This document shows positions 37,561 through 46,832 of a DNA stretch of 64,000 nt, one piece after another (the stretch's first letter is position 1; each line of letters begins with the position of its first letter). The stretch lies in NCBI RefSeq assembly GCF_018531465.1, contig NZ_JAHDTF010000004.1:310001-374000 (forward strand), read 5' to 3'. The notes below the pieces were generated by a model. That model made no database searches. It saw only the letters and a program-made list of their open reading frames with translations, and was not told the origin of the DNA. This stretch comes from Sphaerisporangium fuscum. GTDB taxonomy: Bacteria > Actinomycetota > Actinomycetes > Streptosporangiales > Streptosporangiaceae. A program made the position numbers and the translations under genes.

Positions 37561-38181
37561 TCAGCCGGAGCGGACGTCCAGGCCGAGGGCAGTGGCGATC
37601 ATGACCGCCTGGGGAACGTCGACCACCGCGTCCGTCAGCGCCGTGGTCAGCGGGTCCAGAGAGGACAGGTCGCTGCCGCGCAGGTCGCAGCGGGACAGGT
37701 CCGCCCGGGTGAGCGAGGAGCCCGACAGGTCCACCTGACGGAGCTTGGCGCCCTCGCAGCGTGCTCCGGTCAGGTCGGCCTCGCGCATCCGCACGTCGGT
37801 GAAGGAGACCCCGCGCAGGTTCGCCCCGGGCAGGCCGACGAACGACCAGTCGCCCCCGTCGACCTTCAGCAGGTCGAAGCTGCAGCCGTCGAACACGCTG
37901 CCGACGAGCTTGCACCCCGTGAAGGTGGCGTCGAAGAACGAACACCGGACGAAGGCGCAGTTCAGGAAGGCGGCGTCGGTGTGGGTGGAGGCGTTGAACT
38001 TCACCCCGCGGAAGGTGCAGTCGGTGAAGACGGCGCCCTTGCCGGACGCCTCGGTCATGTCCACGTCGATGAAGGCGACGTTGGCGTGGCTCTCCCCGGA
38101 GAGGTCCTTGCCGTCCCAGTCCTCGAACTCGATGGACGTGTGCGTCTCGGGCGCCCGACGCCCGTGCGTGCGGTCAGCCAC
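37561..38181 (-). CDS. pentapeptide-repeat protein
   Basis: A 206-residue protein made largely of A(D/N)LXX pentapeptides (for example GANLRGVSF, READLTGA, TRADLSR, LRGSDLSS), which fold into a right-handed quadrilateral beta-helix. Such proteins can mimic DNA and protect gyrase, but most have unknown roles. GTG 38181 is preferred over ATG 38235 because the extra codons include a rare TTA and overlap a small ORF in another frame. It is convergent with nothing and stands alone on the minus strand. Confidence 0.85.
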   Translation of the reverse strand: MADRTHGRRAPETHTSIEFEDWDGKDLSGESHANVAFIDVDMTEASGKGAVFTDCTFRGVKFNASTHTDAAFLNCAFVRCSFFDATFTGCKLVGSVFDGCSFDLLKVDGGDWSFVGLPGANLRGVSFTDVRMREADLTGARCEGAKLRQVDLSGSSLTRADLSRCDLRGSDLSSLDPLTTALTDAVVDVPQAVMIATALGLDVRSG

Positions 38182-38293
38182 GGTGGTCCGTAACGAGAGA
38201 GCCGCCGGTGGCGACGAACGTGACATGACGGGCATTGCTTCCGTCGAACGAGATCATGAGAGCGGCTCGCACTCTTGTCGCGGTCTTGTTCAT
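38174..38293 (-). CDS. possible 39-residue ORF overlapping the pentapeptide gene start
   Basis: ATG 38293 opens a 39-codon ORF (MNKTATRVRAAL, ending VTDHRG) whose stop overlaps the pentapeptide gene's GTG by 8 bp. Such an arrangement could couple translation. Codon use is only moderately GC-biased and no ribosome binding site is clear, so this may not be a gene. Confidence 0.25.
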   Translation of the reverse strand: MNKTATRVRAALMISFDGSNARHVTFVATGGSLVTDHRG

Positions 38294-38498
38294 GTGATGG
38301 GCTTTCGTCTCGTGGAGGTCAGGGCCATGTGATCTGCTCGTGGAGATCGTGAACCGGGCCGCTCGTGAGGGCGGCGGCCGGCGACGGCGTCTCCGGTGCG
38401 CAGGACCGGCTGCCTTTCGGCAGGTCCGGTTCACGCTATATGGAGACGTTATTCGCGCACCCTTGACGCCCTGCCTCGCGAAGTGAATTGATTGCTTA

Positions 38499-38514
38499 CT
38501 GACAACGTTGTCAG
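38499..38514. promoter_or_regulatory. LacI-type operator before the sugar ABC operon
   Basis: CTGACAACGTTGTCAG is a perfect 16-bp palindrome 65 bp before the binding-protein start. Its 14-bp core TGACAACGTTGTCA recurs exactly at 50632-50645, beside the LacI gene at 49565-50620. TTGACG at 38463-38468 may be the -35 of the promoter. Confidence 0.8.
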
Positions 38515-38578
38515 CGGGCCTGGCATCGGGGGCGGGCCCACGTGGACAGCCTCCTTCAACCCTGAAGGGACCAAAGGA

Positions 38579-39868
38579 ATGCGACGACGGTGGATGTCGG
38601 CCGTCGCGGTCACCGTGGCAGGCCTCCTCTCCCTCTCCGCCTGTGGTGGCGGCGGTGGCGAGAAGAGCACCGGCGGCGAGCAGGCGGCGAAGAAGCAGGT
38701 CGAGGTCTTCTCCTGGTGGACGGGCCCCGGCGAGGCGGACGGCCTCAAGGCCATGCGCGAGATATTCCAGAAGCAGAACCCCAACCTGACGTTCTTCGAC
38801 GCCGCCGTCGCGGGCGGTTCGGGTGACAAGGCGCGGGCGCTGCTCTCGAGCAAGCTGCAGGCCGACCAGCCGCCGGACACCTTCCAGGGGCACGCGGGCG
38901 CCGAGCTGCAGGGCTACATCAAGGCCGGCAAGCTCGAGCCGCTGAACTCGCTCTACGACGAGCTCAAGCTCAAGGACGTCTTCCCCCAGCAGTTGGTCGA
39001 CCAGCTCACCTACGAGGGCAACGTCTACTCGGTGCCGGTGAACATCCACCGCTCGAACGTCCTCTGGTTCAACCCGAAGGTCCTCAAGGCGGCGGGCGTC
39101 TCCGCGGCGCCGAAGACCGTCGAGGAGTTCATCACGGACCTCGAGGCCGTGAAGAAGACCGGGAAGATCCCGCTCTCGATCGGTTCGGAGTGGACCGTCG
39201 TCCACCTCCTGGAGAGCGTGCTGCTGGGCTCCCTCGGCACCGACGGCTACAACGCGCTGTGGGCCAAGGGCGCCGACTGGTCGAACGCCAACGTCACCAA
39301 GGCTCTGGACAACTTCAAGACGATCCTGTCGTACGCCGGCGCCCCGCAGGACGACTGGCAGCCGGCCGCCAAGCAGGTCGCGGACGGCGCGGCGGCGTTC
39401 AACATCATGGGTGACTGGGCTTACGGCTACTTCCACAACCCCCCGGACGGCGGCCTCGGCAAGAAATCCAAGGAGGACTTCGACTGGGCGCCCTCGCCGG
39501 GCACCGACGGGACGTTCCTGTGGCTGTCCGACAGCTTCACCCTCCCGAAGGGCGCGCCGAACAGGGACGGCGCCCTCGCGTGGCTGAAGGTCGCGGCGAG
39601 CAAGGAGGGCCAGGACGCCTTCAACCCCAAGAAGGGCTCCATCCCGGCACGCAAGGACGCCGACAAGAGCCTCTACCAGGACTATCTGGCCTGGTCGCTG
39701 GAGGAGTGGTCGAAGGACAAGCTCGCCGGCTCGATCCAGCACGGCGTGGTGGCCAACGACGCCTGGAAGACGGCGATCACCGAGGCGGTCGGCCTGTTCC
39801 TGCAGAGCAAGGACGTGGCCAAGCTGCAGCAGGCGCTCGTCGAAGCCGCCAAGACCAACAATCAGTGA
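38579..39868 (+). CDS. sugar ABC transporter substrate-binding lipoprotein
   Basis: A 429-residue family 1 solute-binding protein. The signal peptide ends in the lipobox LSAC (Cys22), so it is lipid-anchored outside. The mature domain (VEVFSWWTGPGEADGLKAM, then VPVNIHRSNVLWFNPKVL) matches CUT1 carbohydrate-binding proteins for oligosaccharides. ATG 38579 has AAGGA upstream, and the frame extension to 38492 crosses the operator. Followed by two permease genes. No ATPase gene is adjacent, so a shared MsiK-type ATPase elsewhere is expected. Confidence 0.93.
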   Translation: MRRRWMSAVAVTVAGLLSLSACGGGGGEKSTGGEQAAKKQVEVFSWWTGPGEADGLKAMREIFQKQNPNLTFFDAAVAGGSGDKARALLSSKLQADQPPDTFQGHAGAELQGYIKAGKLEPLNSLYDELKLKDVFPQQLVDQLTYEGNVYSVPVNIHRSNVLWFNPKVLKAAGVSAAPKTVEEFITDLEAVKKTGKIPLSIGSEWTVVHLLESVLLGSLGTDGYNALWAKGADWSNANVTKALDNFKTILSYAGAPQDDWQPAAKQVADGAAAFNIMGDWAYGYFHNPPDGGLGKKSKEDFDWAPSPGTDGTFLWLSDSFTLPKGAPNRDGALAWLKVAASKEGQDAFNPKKGSIPARKDADKSLYQDYLAWSLEEWSKDKLAGSIQHGVVANDAWKTAITEAVGLFLQSKDVAKLQQALVEAAKTNNQ

Positions 39869-39936
39869 GCTGATCTCGTACGGCCTGCGCTCGCCCGCCC
39901 TCGTGGCGCGGGCGCAGGCCTTCGCTGGGGGTATGT

Positions 39937-40824
39937 GTGTCGCGCGTTCGCAGATGGCTGCCGGGGCTGCTCCTGGTCACGCCGTCGATCATCGCGATTG
40001 CGGTCTTCGTGTACGGCATGCTCGGCTGGAACTTCAAGCTGGCCATGACCGACCGGCACGATGAGATCTCGGTCGGCAAGTTCGTCGGTCTCGAGAACTT
40101 CGTGTCCCTGTGGGACCAGGAGCGCTGGGGCATCTCGGTCAAGCACGCGGTCATCTTCACGGTGGTCTTCGTGGGCGGCGCGCTCGCGCTGGGCTGGCTG
40201 CTCGCCTTCCTGATGGAGAAGGGGATCAAGGGCGAGGGCGGTTTCCGGGCCGTCTACCTCTTCCCGATGGCGATCTCCTTCGTCGCGACCGGTGTGGTGT
40301 GGCGCTGGCTGATGAACAGCGGGCAGGACGCGCAGGCGGTCGGGCTGAACCGGCTCTTCCAGGGCATCGGGCTCGGGTTCCTGCAGAACGACTGGTTCCG
40401 GGGCCAGGATTGGGGCATGGCCGCCATGGCCATCCCGGCGATCTGGCAGATGTCCGGATATGTCATGGCGCTGTTCCTGGCCGGATTCCGGGGAGTGCCG
40501 GAGGAACTGCGCGAGGCCGCGCGGGTCGACGGCTGCAAGGAGTGGCAGGTCTACCGGTACGTCGTCTTCCCGTTCCTGCGGCCGGTCACGCTCTCCGCGC
40601 TGATCATCCTCGGGCACATCTCGCTCAAGGTCTTCGACCTGATCGTTTCGGTGTCCGGCAAGCAGATCATCACCGACGTGCCCGCCGTCTTCATGTGGGT
40701 CGCGGTGTTCGACGCCCACGACCCGGCCAAGGGCGCGACGATCGCCGCGTACATCGTGCTGTCGGTCGCCGTCTTCGTCGTGCCGTACCTCGTCTGGAAC
40801 GCCCGCAGGGAGAAGCGCTCATGA
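39937..40824 (+). CDS. sugar ABC transporter permease, MalF-like
   Basis: A 295-residue permease with six hydrophobic helices. The EAA loop EELREAARVDGCKEWQVYRY contacts the ATPase. GTG 39937 begins VRRWLPGLLLVTPSII. Its stop overlaps the next gene's ATG by 4 bp (ATGA), so the two permeases are coupled. Confidence 0.93.
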   Translation: MSRVRRWLPGLLLVTPSIIAIAVFVYGMLGWNFKLAMTDRHDEISVGKFVGLENFVSLWDQERWGISVKHAVIFTVVFVGGALALGWLLAFLMEKGIKGEGGFRAVYLFPMAISFVATGVVWRWLMNSGQDAQAVGLNRLFQGIGLGFLQNDWFRGQDWGMAAMAIPAIWQMSGYVMALFLAGFRGVPEELREAARVDGCKEWQVYRYVVFPFLRPVTLSALIILGHISLKVFDLIVSVSGKQIITDVPAVFMWVAVFDAHDPAKGATIAAYIVLSVAVFVVPYLVWNARREKRS

Positions 40825-41696
40825 GCACGGCCGTCGCGGCCCCGCCCGAAGCCCGGCACCAGGCCGCACCCGTGGTGCGCCGGGTACGGTGGCCGGTCTA
40901 CGTGCGGTTCGCACTGCTGATCGGGTTCATCCTGGTCTTCCTCATCCCGATCTACGTGCTGCTGGTCACCAGCTTCAAGCCGCTCACCGAGGCCGACCCC
41001 AGCCAGGCCTGGGCCCTGCCCAAGGTCTGGACGACCGAGGCCTGGGAGGTCGCCTGGGACAAGCTCAAGCCCGGCATCGCCAACAGCTTCCTGCTCGCCA
41101 TCCCCGGATCCCTCATCTCGGCCGCCCTCGGCGCGATGAACGGGTTCGTGCTGTCGAAGTGGCGCTTCCCCGGCGCGGACGTGGTGTTCACGCTGTTCCT
41201 GTTCGGCATGTTCATCCCCTACCAGGGGGTGATGATCCCGCTCGTGCAGCTGATGGTGGACCTCGGCGTGTACGGCGGTATCCCGGGGCTCGTCCTCGCC
41301 CACGTGGTGTACGGCATCCCGATCTGCACGCTGATCTTCCGCAACTACTACGTCACGATTCCGGACGAGCTCATGGAGGCGGCGCGGGTCGACGGGGCCG
41401 GCATGCTGCGGACCTTCTGGTCGATCGTGATCCCGGTGTCCGGCCCGGCGTTCGCCGTCGTCATCATCTGGCAGTTCACCTCGATGTGGAACGACTTCCT
41501 GTTCGCCGTCTTCCTCACCGGTCCCACCTCGTGGCCGACCACGGTCATGCTCAACAACATCGCCGGCGCGCAGACCGTGCCGTACAGCCAGCAGATGGCC
41601 GCGGCGATCCTCGCCTCCATCCCGACGATGATCGTCTACCTGCTCCTCGGCCGGTTCTTCATGCGAGGCCTCATGGCAGGCGCGCTGAAGGGCTGA
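40821..41696 (+). CDS. sugar ABC transporter permease, MalG-like
   Basis: A 291-residue permease with about six helices. The EAA loop is ELMEAARVDGAGMLRTFWSI. ATG 40821 overlaps the preceding stop. With the preceding two genes it makes a complete CUT1 importer minus the ATPase. An inverted-repeat terminator follows. Confidence 0.93.
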   Translation: MSTAVAAPPEARHQAAPVVRRVRWPVYVRFALLIGFILVFLIPIYVLLVTSFKPLTEADPSQAWALPKVWTTEAWEVAWDKLKPGIANSFLLAIPGSLISAALGAMNGFVLSKWRFPGADVVFTLFLFGMFIPYQGVMIPLVQLMVDLGVYGGIPGLVLAHVVYGIPICTLIFRNYYVTIPDELMEAARVDGAGMLRTFWSIVIPVSGPAFAVVIIWQFTSMWNDFLFAVFLTGPTSWPTTVMLNNIAGAQTVPYSQQMAAAILASIPTMIVYLLLGRFFMRGLMAGALKG

Positions 41697-41704
41697 GGCC
41701 GGGC

Positions 41705-41730
41705 CTGCCTCGCCGCGCGCGGCGAGGCAG
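41705..41730. terminator. terminator after the sugar importer operon
   Basis: CTGCCTCGCCG (41705-41715) pairs perfectly with CGGCGAGGCAG (41720-41730) around CGCG, between convergent genes. Confidence 0.75.
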
Positions 41731-41746
41731 AGGGGCGCCTCGCGGA

Positions 41747-42742
41747 TCAGCCGCCGTTCACCAGCGCGTCGCCGAGCGGCGTCCGGTGGTACACCACCGA
41801 GCGTCCGACCCGCGTGCCGGTGACCAGGCCCGCCCCGCGTAGCGCGGCCACGTGGTCGCCGGTGCCGCCGAGGCTCATCCCGTGCAGGGCCGCCAGTTGC
41901 GTGGTGGTCGCGGGCATCTCGAGCAGGATCGCGGCCCGCGTCCTGCCGATCAGCCGCGCGAGGCCCTTGGAGGGCGCGTGCTCGGCGGCGGTGCCCCGGG
42001 CGGGGTAGAGGAGCGCGTACGGCCAGGCGTCCTCCAGGTAGGCGCCCACGCCGGGAGGACCGAAGACGGTCGGCACGAACAGCAGGCCTCGCCCGCCGAG
42101 CCGGTGCCTCTCGTCGGCCCCCTCGCTTTCCATACGCACCTCGATGTGGCCGTACCGCCCGTCGGTACGCCAGCGGACCTGCGGGCTGAGGTCGTCCAGG
42201 GCCGCGCCCCACCCGTAGGCGGCGAGACGTCCGGCGCGCTGGATCACGTCGCGTTCCAGGATCGCGTGGAAGCGGGGCCACTCCGGGGCGACGAGCTCAC
42301 GCCAGGCGGCCTCGAGGACGCCGGCGAACAGCGGCACGACGTCCGGTCGCCGCAGGGTGGCCATGATCTCGGGAGCCGGGGCCTGTCTGCCTTCGAGGTT
42401 GCGCGCGATCTCCTCGCGGGCCTGGGCCAGGGGCGTGGCGCGGACGACCCTGAGTTCGTCCTCGATCGCGACGTTCAGGCCGGCGGGGGGCGGGGCGATG
42501 AAGTCGACGTTGTACTTACCCCGCCTGAACAGCGCCACCAGCGCGGCCGTCCCGTCCACCTCGCGCAGGAGCCGCTGGTACGGCTCGCGCCGCCGCTCGG
42601 CCCACGGCAGCAGCACGCCGGCCTCCCTCGCACCCGACAGCGCCCACAGGGCGTGCAGGGTCTCGATCAGCGGCGAGATCGCGAAGCGGCTGGCCATGAC
42701 GTCCTGAGGGCTGACCTCGATACGGATCATCCACCCCGGCAC
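41747..42742 (-). CDS. DUF5937-type protein with C-terminal ArsR-like HTH
   Basis: A 331-residue regulator. Residues 1 to about 240 resemble the DUF5937 domain of actinobacterial regulators, a call made from recall. The DNA-binding part is C-terminal: MPATTTQLAALHGMSLGGTGDHVAALRGAGLV and VGRSVVYHRTPLGDAL read as an ArsR-type winged HTH. Start GTG 42742 has AGGAGG four bases upstream, and ATG 42730 is an alternative. It diverges from an MFS transporter across the palindrome at 42763-42777 and presumably represses it. The effector is unknown. Confidence 0.82.
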   Translation of the reverse strand: MPGWMIRIEVSPQDVMASRFAISPLIETLHALWALSGAREAGVLLPWAERRREPYQRLLREVDGTAALVALFRRGKYNVDFIAPPPAGLNVAIEDELRVVRATPLAQAREEIARNLEGRQAPAPEIMATLRRPDVVPLFAGVLEAAWRELVAPEWPRFHAILERDVIQRAGRLAAYGWGAALDDLSPQVRWRTDGRYGHIEVRMESEGADERHRLGGRGLLFVPTVFGPPGVGAYLEDAWPYALLYPARGTAAEHAPSKGLARLIGRTRAAILLEMPATTTQLAALHGMSLGGTGDHVAALRGAGLVTGTRVGRSVVYHRTPLGDALVNGG

Positions 42743-42762
42743 GCGCCCTCCTGACCTTTCGC

Positions 42763-42777
42763 CTATTTCCGAAATAG
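42763..42777. promoter_or_regulatory. operator between ArsR-type regulator and MFS gene
   Basis: CTATTTCCGAAATAG is a perfect 7-bp-arm palindrome around a central C, 20 bp before the regulator start and 50 bp before the transporter start. Confidence 0.7.
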
Positions 42778-42827
42778 TAGGCGGTGCGGTGCGCCTACCC
42801 CCACGATCGTCCGCGGAGGTGGGGCGG

Positions 42828-44051
42828 GTGACCGACACGACGCGACAGGACGGCGGCCGGGCCGCGAGATTCGGCGAGATCCTCAAGGTGGCGGAGTTCC
42901 GTGTGCTCTTCACGAGCTTCGCCCTGCTGGTGCTCGGCGACACGGTGAAGAGTCTGGCCTTCTCGGTGCTGATCTACCAGCGCACCGGGTCGCCGGGCCT
43001 GTCGGCCGCGGCGTACATGATCGGGTTCCTGCCGCAGGTCATCGGGGCGACGTTCCTGCTGTCGATCACCGATCGCGTACGCCCGCGCCCGCTCATGCTG
43101 GTCGGCGAGGCGATCAGGATCGGCGTCTGCCTCGCCCTCGCCCTCGGGGACCTGTCGATCTGGGCGATGCTGCTCGTCGTGCTGGTCACCGGCGTGCCCA
43201 CGCCCGTCTTCTCGGCGGCGCGCAACGCCATACTGCCCGATCTGCTCGAAGGGGACGCCTTCGTGGTGGGCCGGGCGCTGTTCACCGTCAGCGCCGCGTC
43301 GGCGCAGGTCGTCGGCCTCGCCCTGGGGGGAACGGTGCTGGCCGTCGTCGGCCCGCAGAAGGCGTTGCTGATCACGGCAGTGCTCTCCCTGGGCAGCGCC
43401 CTGTTCATCCGGTTCGGCCTCGCCGACCGGCCGGCGCGGGCCGCCCAAGGGGCGGGACGCGACACCGTCCGTACCACCCTGCGCGTCAACCGCATGCTGC
43501 TGGCCGACCGGCACGTCCGGGTGCTGATGCTGGCGATGTGGCTGCCGTTGCTGTGCATGGTGGGCGCCGAGGCGGTGTTCGTGCCCTATCTCACCGGGCT
43601 CGGCTCACCGTCCGCCGCGGGTGCCGTGCTCGCCGCCACGGCCGTCGGGATGGGCGTCGGGGAGTTCCTGGTGGGACGGTTCGTCCTGCCGGAGACGCGC
43701 GAGCGGCTCGTGGTGCCCCTGATGGCCGCGCTCGGCGTGCCCCTGCTCGGCTTCGCGTTCCACCCCGGTGTCGTCGCCTCGGCCGTGCTCGCCGCCCTGG
43801 CCTCGGCCTGCATGTCGTACACCCTCGGGCTCCAGCGGCCGTTCGTGGACGCCGTGCCGGCGGACGTGCGCGGGCAGGCGTTCGGGCTGCAGAACGCCGG
43901 GACGATGACGGGCCAGGGCCTCGGCGCCGGGCTCGTCGGAGCGGTCGCCGAATGGGCACCGCCCCACCAGGCCATAGCCCTGTCCGGCCTCGCCGCCATC
44001 ATCGTGGCCTTCGCCCTGTCGCGCATGCTGACCAGGGCCCGGCCGGCGTGA
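42828..44051 (+). CDS. MFS transporter, 12-helix
   Basis: A 407-residue major facilitator with 12 predicted helices (for example VLFTSFALLVLGDTVKSLAF and FLPQVIGATFLLSITDR). It resembles drug-efflux or MFS_3-type proteins. GTG 42828 has GGAGGT eight bases upstream and is preferred over the open extension to 42789. Divergent from the ArsR-type regulator, which likely controls it. Convergent with the AraC gene. Confidence 0.9.
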   Translation: MTDTTRQDGGRAARFGEILKVAEFRVLFTSFALLVLGDTVKSLAFSVLIYQRTGSPGLSAAAYMIGFLPQVIGATFLLSITDRVRPRPLMLVGEAIRIGVCLALALGDLSIWAMLLVVLVTGVPTPVFSAARNAILPDLLEGDAFVVGRALFTVSAASAQVVGLALGGTVLAVVGPQKALLITAVLSLGSALFIRFGLADRPARAAQGAGRDTVRTTLRVNRMLLADRHVRVLMLAMWLPLLCMVGAEAVFVPYLTGLGSPSAAGAVLAATAVGMGVGEFLVGRFVLPETRERLVVPLMAALGVPLLGFAFHPGVVASAVLAALASACMSYTLGLQRPFVDAVPADVRGQAFGLQNAGTMTGQGLGAGLVGAVAEWAPPHQAIALSGLAAIIVAFALSRMLTRARPA

Positions 44052-44093
44052 TCAGGGCGAGAGGCGAACCGGCTTCCGAACCGCCCGCGGTGT

Positions 44094-44993
44094 TCAGGGC
44101 CCTGGCCGAACGGGTGCTTCGTGTGCCGCCGTGCTGTAAGCGGCGCGCCAGGTAGCGGGAGGCATGCCGGCCTGGCGCCGGAAGAACGTGGTGAAGTTGC
44201 CGACGTCCCGGAAGCCGAGTCGTCTGGCGCAGCCGCTCACCGGCAGGTCGGTGTGAGCGAGCAGTCTTTTGGCCTCCAGCAGGATGCGCTGGTCGAGGAA
44301 GGTCTTGGCGCCGGTGCCGGTGGCGGCACGCGTCGCCCGGGTGAGCGTCCGCACGTCATAGCCCAGGTGCTGCGCGTAGTCGGCCACGTGGTGCCAGTCG
44401 GTGAAGCGCTCCTCGACGGTGGTCCGATAGGTGTGAAATACAGCCATATGCCGGTTGCTGGACCTTGTCGCGCCGGTTGAGGCCGATGTCTCGGGGAGGG
44501 CGCGCAGGATCAGCGCCGCCAGCAGGTGGGAGAGCAGCGCGGGAGACGCCAGGCGCGGTGTCCGTACCGCCGCGTCGTGTTCGCGGTCGAGATGTTCGGC
44601 CGCGAGCAGGGCGAGGGACAGGCGTCGCTCATCCAGGTGCCAGCATGCCGGCGTGGTCGCCTCTGACGCCGTGAAACCGGGAAGGAAGCCGGGCCGGAAG
44701 AGGACCAGCGGGCCGTCGCAGTCGTCGATGTCGCTCCAGCGGTGCACCATGCCGGGCCGGATCCACACGGCGCTGCCTTCCTCCAGCCGGTACCCGTGGA
44801 AGTCCGCTTCGTGGGCGCCGCTTCCGGAGGCGACCAGGGCGAACACGTGGAAGTCGGGGCGTTGCGGCAGTACGCGACGGCGATGGACGTCCATCTCGCG
44901 CAGCGCGGCGAAACCGAGCACCTCCACCCCGTACGCCGAGCCGACGGCGGGCAGATAGTGCAGCTGCCGCACAGTACCATGTCCGTTTTTCAC
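44094..44993 (-). CDS. AraC family regulator
   Basis: A 299-residue regulator. An N-terminal cupin-like sensor (FHVFALVASGSGAHEADF, RLEEGSAVWIRPGMVHRW) is followed by two HTH units at the C-terminus (VADYAQHLGYDVRTLTRATRA and VSGCARRLGFRDVGNFTTFF). GTG 44993 has GGAG ten bases upstream. The open frame to 45062 would use a TTG. Its divergent neighbour, the alpha/beta-hydrolase gene, is the simplest target. Confidence 0.88.
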   Translation of the reverse strand: MKNGHGTVRQLHYLPAVGSAYGVEVLGFAALREMDVHRRRVLPQRPDFHVFALVASGSGAHEADFHGYRLEEGSAVWIRPGMVHRWSDIDDCDGPLVLFRPGFLPGFTASEATTPACWHLDERRLSLALLAAEHLDREHDAAVRTPRLASPALLSHLLAALILRALPETSASTGATRSSNRHMAVFHTYRTTVEERFTDWHHVADYAQHLGYDVRTLTRATRAATGTGAKTFLDQRILLEAKRLLAHTDLPVSGCARRLGFRDVGNFTTFFRRQAGMPPATWRAAYSTAAHEAPVRPGP

Positions 44994-45137
44994 AATGACT
45001 GTGCTCCTTTCCGCCAAAGCGCGGACACCCTCCTCACATACCGTCGCGGCTGAACCTGACAAGCAGGTCAGGTTACCGGTTCAGAGCTGCGGCAGGACGG
45101 ACGGCAGCCGTTTTCCGCAGCCGACAGGAAGGGCGCG

Positions 45138-45944
45138 ATGATGACGGAAACGACAAGGACACTTCCCGTGGCGGGCGGGTCGCTCGACGTGCGAACGGGA
45201 GGCCACACCGGACCGGCACTGGTGTTCGTCCACTACTGGGGCGGCTCCGCCGACACCTGGAACGGTGTGATCGGCCACCTGCCGCCTGGACAGGCGACGG
45301 TTCGCTTCGACCAGCGCGGCTGGGGCGCCTCGCGAACGTTGCCCGGGCCCTACCACCTGGACCAGCTCGCCGACGATCTCGCCCGGGTAGCCGAGACGAG
45401 CGTCCCGGGGCCGTACGTCCTCGTCGGCCACTCGATGGGCGGCAAGGTGAGCCAGCTCGTAGCGGCCCGCCGACCGGCCGGGCTGGCCGGCCTGGTGCTC
45501 GTCGCGCCCGCGCCGCCACAGCCGCCCGCCACGGTGACCGAGGAGTATCGGCAGGGCCTGTCACACGCTTACGACTCGCCCGATACGGTGCGGCACGCCC
45601 TCGACCACATCCTGACCGCCACACCGCTGCCCAAGACGATGCGGGACATCGCGGTACGCGACAGCCTCGCCGCCGGCGTCGAGGCCCGGCACGAGTGGCC
45701 CCTGCACGGAATCGCGCGGGACATCACACGCGCCGCGCGGGACATCGAGGTCCCCGTGACGGTGCTCGCCGCGGAGAACGACGTGGTGGAGCCGCCGCGC
45801 GTCTTGCGTGACCACCTCCTGCCCCACATCCGGCACGCGACCCTGACGACCGTCCCCGACGCAGGCCACCTGCTGCCCGCGGAAGCCCCAGGCGCCGTCG
45901 CGGTGGCCCTCGAAGACTTCCTCACGGCCGTTCGGCGCCGGTGA
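45138..45944 (+). CDS. alpha/beta hydrolase
   Basis: A 268-residue alpha/beta-hydrolase with oxyanion segment FVHYWGGSADTW, DQRGWGASRT, the nucleophile elbow GHSMGGK (Ser near 97), the acid in ENDVVEPP and the histidine in DAGHLLPAE. The triad is complete, as in peroxidase-like or esterase members. ATG 45138 is followed at once by a second ATG. It ends one base before the convergent ECF41 sigma gene, a very tight junction. Confidence 0.9.
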   Translation: MMTETTRTLPVAGGSLDVRTGGHTGPALVFVHYWGGSADTWNGVIGHLPPGQATVRFDQRGWGASRTLPGPYHLDQLADDLARVAETSVPGPYVLVGHSMGGKVSQLVAARRPAGLAGLVLVAPAPPQPPATVTEEYRQGLSHAYDSPDTVRHALDHILTATPLPKTMRDIAVRDSLAAGVEARHEWPLHGIARDITRAARDIEVPVTVLAAENDVVEPPRVLRDHLLPHIRHATLTTVPDAGHLLPAEAPGAVAVALEDFLTAVRRR

Positions 45945-45945
45945 C

Positions 45946-46830
45946 TCATTCCGGGGCCGGCAGGTTCATCGACGCGAGTCTGGCCGGGTCGATCACGGTC
46001 GCGATGTCGGTGATGCGGCCGCCGGCGATGGTGAAGGCCATGAGCGAGAGCGGGGTGCCGTCCTCGTGCCACGACACGATCCCGGGGAGGCCGTTGACGA
46101 GCACCGCTCGGCCGCGTGTGGGTGCGCCGGCGCTCAAACGGCGTCGCGCTCCTGCGGCGACCTCGGTGGCGCCGAGGACGACGACCACACCGGCGGGGGT
46201 GTCGACGGTCAGCTTCACCCCGGGGTCGAGCACGCGCAGCAGACCCTCGAAGTCGCCGCGGCGCGCCGCCGACAGGAAGGCCTCGACCACCTCGCGCTGC
46301 TCCCGTCCGGCGGCCGTCGGGTGCTCGGCCGCCTGCACCTTCCTCCGGGCGCGGCTGGCGAGCATCTTGGCCGCATCGGCGGATTTGCCGAGGATGTGGC
46401 CGATCTCGTCGAACGGCACGGCGAACAGGTCGTGCAGCACGAACGCCAGCCGTTCGCCCGGCCGGAGCGATTCGAGGACGACGAGGAGCGCGAGCCCGAC
46501 CGCGTCGGCGAGCGCGGCGTCGTCCTCTGGCGCCGGGCCGTCGTCGACCGTCACGACGAGTTCGGGCAGCCGGTCGTCGTAGGACGCCTCGGGGTGGGTC
46601 TGGCGTGATCGCAGGACGTCGAGGCTGATCCGGCCGACCACGGTGGTCAGCCAGCCGGCGAGGTTGTGGATGGCCGCGGTGTCCTGGCGGGAGAGCCGCA
46701 GCCAGGCCTCCTGGACCGCGTCCTCGGCGTCGGCGTGCGATCCGAGCATGCGGTAGGCGACCGCGCGCAGCCGGTCGCGCTGGGCCTCGAACGCCTCGGC
46801 CACCAGGTCGGTCGGGCTGGGTTGGGACAT
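45946..46830 (-). CDS. ECF41-type sigma factor (SigJ-like)
   Basis: A 294-residue ECF sigma factor. Sigma region 2 (VAYRMLGSHADAEDAVQEAW) and region 4 (FAVPFDEIGHILGKSADAAK) are followed by a SnoaL-like C-terminal domain of about 110 residues, the hallmark of ECF41 and SigJ. The linker RLPEL (residues 87-91) and the C-terminal DPARL near 281 resemble the conserved ECF41 WLPEP and NPDKL motifs. ECF41 factors have no classical anti-sigma, the C-domain regulates them. GGAAGG precedes ATG 46830. It diverges from an AhpD-like gene, the typical target, across an ECF41-like promoter. Confidence 0.9.
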   Translation of the reverse strand: MSQPSPTDLVAEAFEAQRDRLRAVAYRMLGSHADAEDAVQEAWLRLSRQDTAAIHNLAGWLTTVVGRISLDVLRSRQTHPEASYDDRLPELVVTVDDGPAPEDDAALADAVGLALLVVLESLRPGERLAFVLHDLFAVPFDEIGHILGKSADAAKMLASRARRKVQAAEHPTAAGREQREVVEAFLSAARRGDFEGLLRVLDPGVKLTVDTPAGVVVVLGATEVAAGARRRLSAGAPTRGRAVLVNGLPGIVSWHEDGTPLSLMAFTIAGGRITDIATVIDPARLASMNLPAPE

Positions 46831-46832
46831 GT

